Of a stretch of 64,000 bases of DNA, positions 58,661-64,000 are shown piece by piece (the stretch's first letter is position 1; each line of letters begins with the position of its first letter). The position numbers were made by a program, and so were the translations under genes. Under the pieces are notes generated by a model. That model saw only the letters and a program-made list of their open reading frames with translations, made no database searches and was not told the DNA's origin. The stretch is taken from contig NZ_CP114036.1 of NCBI RefSeq assembly GCF_026898115.1, positions 6,194,001-6,258,000 on the forward strand. Reading direction: 5' to 3'. Source of the DNA: Streptomyces sp. S465 (GTDB lineage: Bacteria > Actinomycetota > Actinomycetes > Streptomycetales > Streptomycetaceae).

Positions 58661-59455
58661 TCAGCCGTGCGGCCGCTGGAGCCGGGCCACGAACTTGTAG
58701 CGGTCCCCGCGGTAGACCGACCGCACCCACTCCACCGGCTCCCCGGACGCGTCCCGCGAATGGCGCGAGAGCATCAGCATCGGCAGCCCCACATCGGTGC
58801 CCAGCAGCCCCGCCTCGCGCGGGGTGGCCAGCGAGGTCTCGATGGTCTCCTCGGCCTCGGCCAGCCGGACGTCGTAGACCTCGGCCAGCGCCGTGTAGAG
58901 CGAGCTGTACTTGACCAGGCTGCGGCGGAGCGCGGGGAAGCGCTTGGCGGACAGATGGGTGGTCTCGATCGCCATCGGCTCACCGCTGGCCAGCCGCAGC
59001 CGCTCGATGCGCAGCACCCGCCCGCCGGTGGCGATGTCCAGCAGTCCGGAGAGCCGGTCGTCCGCGGTGACGTAGCCGATGTCCAGCAACTGGGAGGTGG
59101 GCTCCAGACCCTGGGCCTTCATGTCCTCGGTGTAGGAGGTGAGTTGCAGCGCCTGGGAGACCTTGGGCTTGGCCACGAAGGTGCCCTTGCCCTGGATCCG
59201 CTCCAGGCGCCCCTCGACGACCAGCTCCTGGAGCGCCTGGCGCACGGTGGTGCGCGAGGTGTCGAACTCGGCGGCCAGGGTGCGCTCCGGGGGGACCGGG
59301 GTGCCCGGTGGCAGGGTCTCGGTCATCTCCAGCAAATGGCGCTTGAGGCGGTAGTACTTCGGGACGCGCGCGGTGCGCGCCCCGCCGGAGCCGTTGCCGC
59401 CGCTCTCGGCCGTCGTGGTGGCCGCCGCTGCCGCCGTTGCCCCGTCGGTCTCCAT
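58661..59455 (-). CDS. dasR: GntR/HutC-family regulator DasR
   Basis: 264 residues. DasR represses chitin/GlcNAc uptake genes and links nutrition to development and antibiotic production; glucosamine-6-phosphate releases it. The DNA-binding domain (from VPKYYRLKRHLLEM through SRTTVRQALQELVVEGRLER) is nearly that of S. coelicolor DasR, and the UTRA domain follows (RLRLASGEPMAIETTHL, PMLMLSRHSRD). The first 40 residues are Ala/Gly-rich and variable. The ATG at 59455 follows GGAAGGG; a GTG at 59497 is possible. It diverges from dasA with two DasR-site candidates between. Confidence 0.95.
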   Translation of the reverse strand: METDGATAAAAATTTAESGGNGSGGARTARVPKYYRLKRHLLEMTETLPPGTPVPPERTLAAEFDTSRTTVRQALQELVVEGRLERIQGKGTFVAKPKVSQALQLTSYTEDMKAQGLEPTSQLLDIGYVTADDRLSGLLDIATGGRVLRIERLRLASGEPMAIETTHLSAKRFPALRRSLVKYSSLYTALAEVYDVRLAEAEETIETSLATPREAGLLGTDVGLPMLMLSRHSRDASGEPVEWVRSVYRGDRYKFVARLQRPHG

Positions 59456-59668
59456 CGCGCGCCCTTCCGACTCCTGGTCCGCCACTGTCACCGGCACCGG
59501 CGTCCGCCGCCGTCGCCCGCGTCCGCCGCCGTCACCGGTCCTTTGAAAAATTCAGCGCCTCACATCGTGGCACGCTCCCGGCTCCGGGCGACCGTTCGGT
59601 CCGGATGTCGGGAAGTGTCGGTCCGGTAACGGAGCCGAGGGTGACTCTTATACACCCTTGACACCCCT

Positions 59669-59684
59669 AAAGGTCTAGGCCAAG
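59669..59684. promoter_or_regulatory. Candidate DasR site (dre), weaker copy
   Basis: AAAGGTCTAGGCCAAG matches 11 of 16 positions of the dre consensus ACTGGTCTAGACCAGT. It lies just after TTGACA (59658-59663), overlapping the likely dasA promoter. Confidence 0.5.
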
Positions 59685-59692
59685 CTGCGGGC

Positions 59693-59708
59693 ACTGGTCT
59701 GGACCATT
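59693..59708. promoter_or_regulatory. Candidate DasR site (dre), strong copy
   Basis: ACTGGTCTGGACCATT matches 13 of 16 positions of the dre consensus, with the whole ACTGGTCT half intact. It is 33 bases before the dasA start codon, inside the divergent dasR-dasA region. Confidence 0.8.
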
Positions 59709-59741
59709 AAACCCCTCATCCGGCCATTTGAGGAGAGTGCT

Positions 59742-61013
59742 GTGAAGCGTGGGCTCATAGCGGCGACGGGTGTCGCGGCAATGCTGGTATCCGTCGCGGC
59801 CTGTGGGTCCGGCGACGATGACGACAAGGCCGGAGCGGACGGTTTCAAGGGACAGACACTGACCGTCTGGGCGATGGACGGCTCCACGCCGGACGGTTGG
59901 ACGAAGGATGTCAAGGCCGCTTTTGAGAAGAAGACCGGCGCCAAGCTGAAGTTCGAGATCCAGCAGTGGAACGGCATCCAGCAGAAGGTCACCACCGCGC
60001 TCTCGGAGTCCGACCCGCCGGACGTGCTGGAGATCGGCAACACCCAGACCCCCTCCTACGCGCAGACCGGCGGCCTGGCCGAACTGGGCGACCTCAAGAA
60101 GTCGATCGGCGCCGACTGGTCCGAGTCGATCAACAAGTCCGCGGTCTACGACGGCAAGCAGTACGCGGCGCCGTGGTACGCGGCCAGCCGGGTCGTCCTC
60201 TACAACAAGAAGATCTGGGCCGAGGCCGGGATCAAGGACACCCCCAAGACCCGTACCGAGTTCTTCCGTGACCTCGACGCCATCAAGAAGAAGACCGACG
60301 CCGAGCCGATCTACCTCCCGGGCCAGAACTGGTACTTCTTCGACGGGCTGACCATCGGCACCGGCGCCGACCTGGTCAAGAAGGACGGCGACAAGTGGGT
60401 CTCCAACCTCGCCGACCCCAAGGTCGGCAAGGCCATGGACATCTACAAGCAGTACCAGTCCTTCAGCCAGGCCCCCAAGGACAAGGACGAGGCCACCCCG
60501 CAGCAGGGCGAGGTCTTCGCCAAGGGCAAGACGGGCGCCTTCATCGGCATGGGCTGGGAAGCCGGTGTCGCGATCAAGGCCAACCCGAAGATCGAGAAGG
60601 ACATCGGCTACTTCACCATCCCGGGTGAGACCGCCGACAAGCCCGAGGGCGTCTTCCTCGGCGGCTCCAACCTCGCCGTCGCCGCGGGCAGCAGCAAGCA
60701 GGAGCTGGCCAAGGAGTTCCTGAAGATCGCGCTCAGCGACACCTACGAGGGACAGCTCGCCAAGGAAGGCGGCGTGATCCCCAACAAGGACTCGCTCCAG
60801 GACCAGCTCAAGGGCAACGCCGCCGCCCAGGCGGCCGCGCCGGCCACCGCGAGCGGCGGCACCACCCCGCTGATCCCCGAATGGGCCGCGGTGGAGAACG
60901 CCCCGAACCCCATCAAGACCTATATGACCGCGGTGCTGAACGGTAAGGCGCCGGCCGACGCGGCCAAGTCGGTCGAGGACGAGATGAACAAGCGCCTCAG
61001 CCAGGAGCACTGA
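59742..61013 (+). CDS. dasA: Chitooligosaccharide ABC transporter binding lipoprotein DasA
   Basis: 423 residues. A lipoprotein signal (MKRGLIAATG..., lipobox VAAC with Cys21) precedes a family 1 solute-binding fold: TLTVWAMDGSTPDGW, DPPDVLEIGNTQTPSYAQTG, AAPWYAASRVVLYNKKIWAEAG. DasA binds N,N'-diacetylchitobiose and feeds DasBC. The start is supported by GGAGAG. It is the first gene of dasABC, followed by dasB after five bases, and is expected to be repressed by DasR. No ATPase gene is present because the shared MsiK serves many sugar ABC importers in Streptomyces. Confidence 0.95.
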   Translation: MKRGLIAATGVAAMLVSVAACGSGDDDDKAGADGFKGQTLTVWAMDGSTPDGWTKDVKAAFEKKTGAKLKFEIQQWNGIQQKVTTALSESDPPDVLEIGNTQTPSYAQTGGLAELGDLKKSIGADWSESINKSAVYDGKQYAAPWYAASRVVLYNKKIWAEAGIKDTPKTRTEFFRDLDAIKKKTDAEPIYLPGQNWYFFDGLTIGTGADLVKKDGDKWVSNLADPKVGKAMDIYKQYQSFSQAPKDKDEATPQQGEVFAKGKTGAFIGMGWEAGVAIKANPKIEKDIGYFTIPGETADKPEGVFLGGSNLAVAAGSSKQELAKEFLKIALSDTYEGQLAKEGGVIPNKDSLQDQLKGNAAAQAAAPATASGGTTPLIPEWAAVENAPNPIKTYMTAVLNGKAPADAAKSVEDEMNKRLSQEH

Positions 61014-61018
61014 GCGCG

Positions 61019-62020
61019 ATGGCCGTGACCACCGAACGCAAGGACCCCGGCCCGGCGGCGGCCGGGGTCCGCCGGAGCGGGGCACCGCCGGCCCCGGGCC
61101 CCGGGGCCCCGGGCACCCCCGGGCGCGGACGGCTGACCGGCGCCGCCCCGTACCTGCTCCTGCTGCCCGCGCTGGCGGTGACCGCCGTCCTGCTGGGCTG
61201 GCCGCTGGTCAAGAACGGCATGCTGTCGTTCCAGAACCTCAATATGCGGCAGCTGATCCAGCACCTCACCGAGTGGAACGGGGTCGACAACTACCGCGAG
61301 ACGCTGACCAGCGAGGACTTCTGGCGCGTCACCCTGCGGTCGGTGATCTTCACCGGGGTCAACGTGGTGCTGATCATGGTGCTGGGCACCCTGGTCGGAC
61401 TGCTGCTGGCCCGCCTCGGCAGCAGGATGCGGCTGCTGCTCTCGGTCGGTCTCGTCCTGGCCTGGGCGATGCCCGTCATCGCCGCCACCACCGTCTTCCA
61501 GTGGCTGTTCGCCACCCGCTACGGGGTGGTCAACTGGGTCCTGGACGCCCTCGGCTGGCACTCCATGGCGGACTACAACTGGACCGGCGACCAGTTCTCC
61601 ACCTTCTTCGTCATCACCGTGCTGATCGTCTGGCAGTCGATCCCCTTCGTGGCGATCAACCTCTACGCCGCGACCACCACCATCCCCGGCGAGCTGTACG
61701 AGGCGGCCGCGCTGGACGGCGCCGGCACCTGGAAGAGCTTCACCTCGGTGACCTTCCCCTTCCTCAAGCCGTTTCTGCTGGCCACGACGTTCCTCGAAGT
61801 CATCTGGGTCTTCAAGGCGTTCGCCCAGGTCTTCGCGATCAACGAGGGCAATCCCGAACGGCTCACCGAAACCCTCCCCGTCTACGCCTTCATCGAGGGC
61901 ATGGGCAATCAGCACTACGGCATGGGCGCCGCGATCTCGCTGCTGACCATCGTGGTCCTGCTCGCGCTGACCTCCTACTACCTCCGGATCGTGCTCAGGC
62001 AAGAGGAGGACGAGCTGTGA
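61019..62020 (+). CDS. dasB: Chitooligosaccharide ABC transporter permease DasB
   Basis: 333 residues with six membrane helices (first LLLLPALAVTAVLLGWPLV). The binding-protein-dependent permease signature (EAA loop) is ELYEAAALDGAGTWKSFTSV followed by TFPFLKPFL. The N-terminal 40 residues are Pro/Gly-rich. The ATG lies five bases after the dasA stop and the TGA overlaps the dasC start, so the three genes are one operon. Confidence 0.93.
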   Translation: MAVTTERKDPGPAAAGVRRSGAPPAPGPGAPGTPGRGRLTGAAPYLLLLPALAVTAVLLGWPLVKNGMLSFQNLNMRQLIQHLTEWNGVDNYRETLTSEDFWRVTLRSVIFTGVNVVLIMVLGTLVGLLLARLGSRMRLLLSVGLVLAWAMPVIAATTVFQWLFATRYGVVNWVLDALGWHSMADYNWTGDQFSTFFVITVLIVWQSIPFVAINLYAATTTIPGELYEAAALDGAGTWKSFTSVTFPFLKPFLLATTFLEVIWVFKAFAQVFAINEGNPERLTETLPVYAFIEGMGNQHYGMGAAISLLTIVVLLALTSYYLRIVLRQEEDEL

Positions 62021-62847
62021 AGCGCTCGCCGCTCGCCCGGCTGTGGCCCAACGCGACCGCCGTCGTGCTCTTCATCGGCTTCGCGTTCCCCGTCTACTGG
62101 ATGTTCACCACGGCCTTCAAGCCGACCTCGGACATCATCTCCGAGGACCCGGTGTGGTTCCCGACCGCGGCCACTTTCGAACACTTCCAGAAGGCCGTCG
62201 ACGCCGACAATTTCTGGACGCTGGTGGGCAACTCCCTCACCGTCACCGTCTCGGCGGTCGCCCTCTCCCTGGTGATCGCGCTGCTCGCCTCGTTCGCCCT
62301 GGCCCGGCTGCGGTTCAAGGGGCGCCGCGGCTTCCTGGTGACCTTCATGATCGCGCAGATGGCGCCCTGGGAGGTCCTGGTCATCGCCATCTACATGCTC
62401 GTACGCGACGGCGACATGCTGAACAGCCTGCTTCCGCTCACCCTGTTCTACATGGTCATGGTGCTGCCCTTCACCATCCTCACGCTCCGCTCCTACGTGG
62501 CCGCGATCCCCAAGGAGCTGGAGGAGTCGGCCATGGTCGACGGCTGCACCCGTACGCAGGCGTTCATCCGGGTGATCTTTCCGCTGCTGGCACCCGGCCT
62601 GATGGCCACCTCGCTCTTCGGCTTCATCACCGCCTGGAACGAATTCCCGCTCGTCCTCATCCTGAACAAGGACCCGGAGGCCCAGACGCTCCCGCTGTGG
62701 CTGTCCAGCTTCCAGACCGCCTTCGGCGACGACTGGGGCGCGACCATGGCGGCCGCCTCGTTGTTCGCCATCCCGATCCTGCTCCTGTTCCTGTTTCTGC
62801 AACGCAAGGCGGTCGGTGGGCTCACTTCCGGCGCTGTGAAGGGATGA
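62017..62847 (+). CDS. dasC: Chitooligosaccharide ABC transporter permease DasC
   Basis: 276 residues with six membrane helices. The GTG start overlaps the dasB stop (GTGA). The EAA loop is ELEESAMVDGCTRTQAFIRV followed by IFPLLAPG. Together with DasB it forms the membrane channel for N,N'-diacetylchitobiose. Nine bases separate its stop from the next start, so dasD is probably co-transcribed. Confidence 0.93.
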   Translation: MKRSPLARLWPNATAVVLFIGFAFPVYWMFTTAFKPTSDIISEDPVWFPTAATFEHFQKAVDADNFWTLVGNSLTVTVSAVALSLVIALLASFALARLRFKGRRGFLVTFMIAQMAPWEVLVIAIYMLVRDGDMLNSLLPLTLFYMVMVLPFTILTLRSYVAAIPKELEESAMVDGCTRTQAFIRVIFPLLAPGLMATSLFGFITAWNEFPLVLILNKDPEAQTLPLWLSSFQTAFGDDWGATMAAASLFAIPILLLFLFLQRKAVGGLTSGAVKG

Positions 62848-62856
62848 TCCCGACAT

Positions 62857-64000
62857 ATGACGACCCTCACGCACGACTCCGCCACCCTCACCCGCGACGC
62901 ACTCGCCGTTCTCCAGCCCGGCTTCACCGGCACGGCCGCCCCCGACTGGCTGCTGCGCCGGCTCGGCGAGGGGCTCGCCTCCGTCGGCCTGTACGGCCGC
63001 AACATCGCCACGCCCGAGCAGCTGGGCGCCCTCACCGCCCAGCTGCGCGCCGAGCGCCCCGACGTCCTGGTGGGGATCGACGAGGAGGGCGGTGACGTCA
63101 CCCGGCTGGAGGTGCGCACCGGCTCCTCCTTCCCCGGCAACCTCGCGCTCGGCGCCGTCGACGACCCGGAGCTGACCCGCGCCGTCGCCCGCGAGCTGGG
63201 CCGCCGCCTCGCGGAGTGCGGCGTCAACCTCAACTGGGCGCCCTCCGCCGACGTCAACTCCAACCCCGACAACCCGGTCATCGGCGTGCGCTCGTTCGGC
63301 GCCGAGCCCGACCTCGTCGCCCGGCACACCGCCGCGTACGTCGAGGGCCTCCAGGGCGCCGGGGTCGCCGCCTGTACCAAGCACTTCCCCGGCCACGGCG
63401 ACACCGCCGTCGACTCCCACCACGCCCTGCCGCGCATCGACGCCGATCCCGACACCCTGGCCGCCCGCGAACTGGTGCCCTTCCGCGCCGCCATCGCCGC
63501 CGGGACCAAGGCCGTGATGAGCGCCCACATCCTGCTGCCCGCGCTCGACCCCGCCCTGCCCGCCACCCTCAGCCCCGCCGCACTGCACGGACTGCTGCGC
63601 CGGCGCGTGGCCGACGGCGGACTCGGCTTCGAGGGACTGATCGTCACCGACGGCATGGAGATGCGGGCCATCGCCGACGCGTACGGCATCGAGCGCGGCA
63701 GCGTCCTGGCGATCGCCGCGGGCGCCGACGCCATCTGCGTGGGCGGCGGACTCGCCGACGAGGACACCGTGCTGCGGCTGCGCGACGCGCTGGTCACGGC
63801 CGTCATCGAGGGACGGCTCGCCGAGGAGCGGCTGGCCGACGCGGCGGCCCGGGTGCGCGCCCTGGGGGAGTGGACGCGGCACTCCGTAGGACCGCGCGCG
63901 GCGCACGGCGTCGAGCCCGCCGCGGGGGTGGGGCTCGACGCCGCGCGCCGCGCGCTCCGCGTCACCCCGGCCGGGCCGTCGTACGAGCCCCTGACCGGAC
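62857..64000 (+). CDS. dasD: Glycoside hydrolase family 3 beta-N-acetylglucosaminidase DasD (partial)
   Basis: About 381 residues visible; the gene runs off the window without a stop. It is a NagZ-type GH3 enzyme. The substrate-binding and acid/base loop is KHFPGHGDTAVDSHHALP (His-Asp pair typical of NagZ) and the nucleophile Asp is in LIVTDGMEMRAI. VGIDEEGGDVTRLE is the family N-terminal signature. It would split imported chitobiose into GlcNAc in the cytoplasm, as no signal peptide is present. The position after dasC matches dasD of S. coelicolor. ATG start. Confidence 0.9.
   Translation, partial: MTTLTHDSATLTRDALAVLQPGFTGTAAPDWLLRRLGEGLASVGLYGRNIATPEQLGALTAQLRAERPDVLVGIDEEGGDVTRLEVRTGSSFPGNLALGAVDDPELTRAVARELGRRLAECGVNLNWAPSADVNSNPDNPVIGVRSFGAEPDLVARHTAAYVEGLQGAGVAACTKHFPGHGDTAVDSHHALPRIDADPDTLAARELVPFRAAIAAGTKAVMSAHILLPALDPALPATLSPAALHGLLRRRVADGGLGFEGLIVTDGMEMRAIADAYGIERGSVLAIAAGADAICVGGGLADEDTVLRLRDALVTAVIEGRLAEERLADAAARVRALGEWTRHSVGPRAAHGVEPAAGVGLDAARRALRVTPAGPSYEPLTG

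Overview
The window is high-GC actinobacterial chromosome, almost certainly Streptomyces. Support comes from very GC-rich third codon positions, GTG starts, a sigR-rsrA thiol-stress locus, the chitooligosaccharide operon dasABCD with its GntR regulator dasR, a class Ia nrdAB operon with a cobalamin riboswitch and paired NrdR boxes, an XRE/DUF397/ATPase trio, and housekeeping families typical of the genus (UPF0182, PPA1309, YlbL, ABC1). No insertion sequence, CRISPR array or rRNA was seen.

Layout. 0.2-3.8 kb: ABC1 kinase and a ThiF/E1-like protein, divergent from a YgjP-like metallopeptidase. 3.9-7.2 kb: a TerD-AIM24 fusion followed by two stand-alone AIM24 proteins. 7.3-16.4 kb: Nudix hydrolase and zincin-like protein (coupled), an SDR, moaE, a 60-residue membrane protein, YlbL protease, PPA1309 and UPF0182. 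16.5-18.8 kb: two identical initiator tRNA genes with similar terminators flank a Sel1/TPR gene that has a SigR-type promoter. 18.9-23.7 kb: catR-like Fur regulator and catalase (divergent, shared operator), CBS protein, hisN, a TetR regulator carrying a TTA codon, and an SMR exporter. 23.8-35.2 kb: aroA-rsgA, M50-like protease, SRAP (YedK-like), alpha/beta hydrolase, sigR-rsrA, two HD-domain membrane proteins (the second degenerate), a TPR-like protein and peptide deformylase. 35.3-39.1 kb: nrdAB with its layered leader.

39.1-58.5 kb looks accessory. It holds a sugar-kinase locus (FGGY kinase, histidine phosphatase, DeoR regulator, and a second FGGY kinase split by a tandem-repeat insertion), a GNAT enzyme, a phage-like trio (52-residue Cys protein, DUF1360, IPT/TIG), an SnoaL-SDR-patatin operon with its TetR gene, two more TetR genes and one TetR gene broken by an in-frame stop, an oxidoreductase behind a striking operator array, the XRE/DUF397/ATPase set, two secreted or membrane proteins, and an SSS symporter with a DUF3311 partner. 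58.6-64.0 kb returns to core content: dasR, two DasR-site candidates, dasABC and the 5' part of dasD, which runs off the window.

How the parts connect. SigR-RsrA, the CatR-catalase pair and the Sel1 gene with a SigR-type promoter form an oxidative/thiol-stress theme. NrdR boxes plus the B12 riboswitch tie class Ia ribonucleotide reductase to nucleotide and cobalamin status. DasR and dasABCD handle uptake and cleavage of GlcNAc oligomers. The accessory block contains several self-contained regulator-target modules whose operators can be read directly from the sequence.
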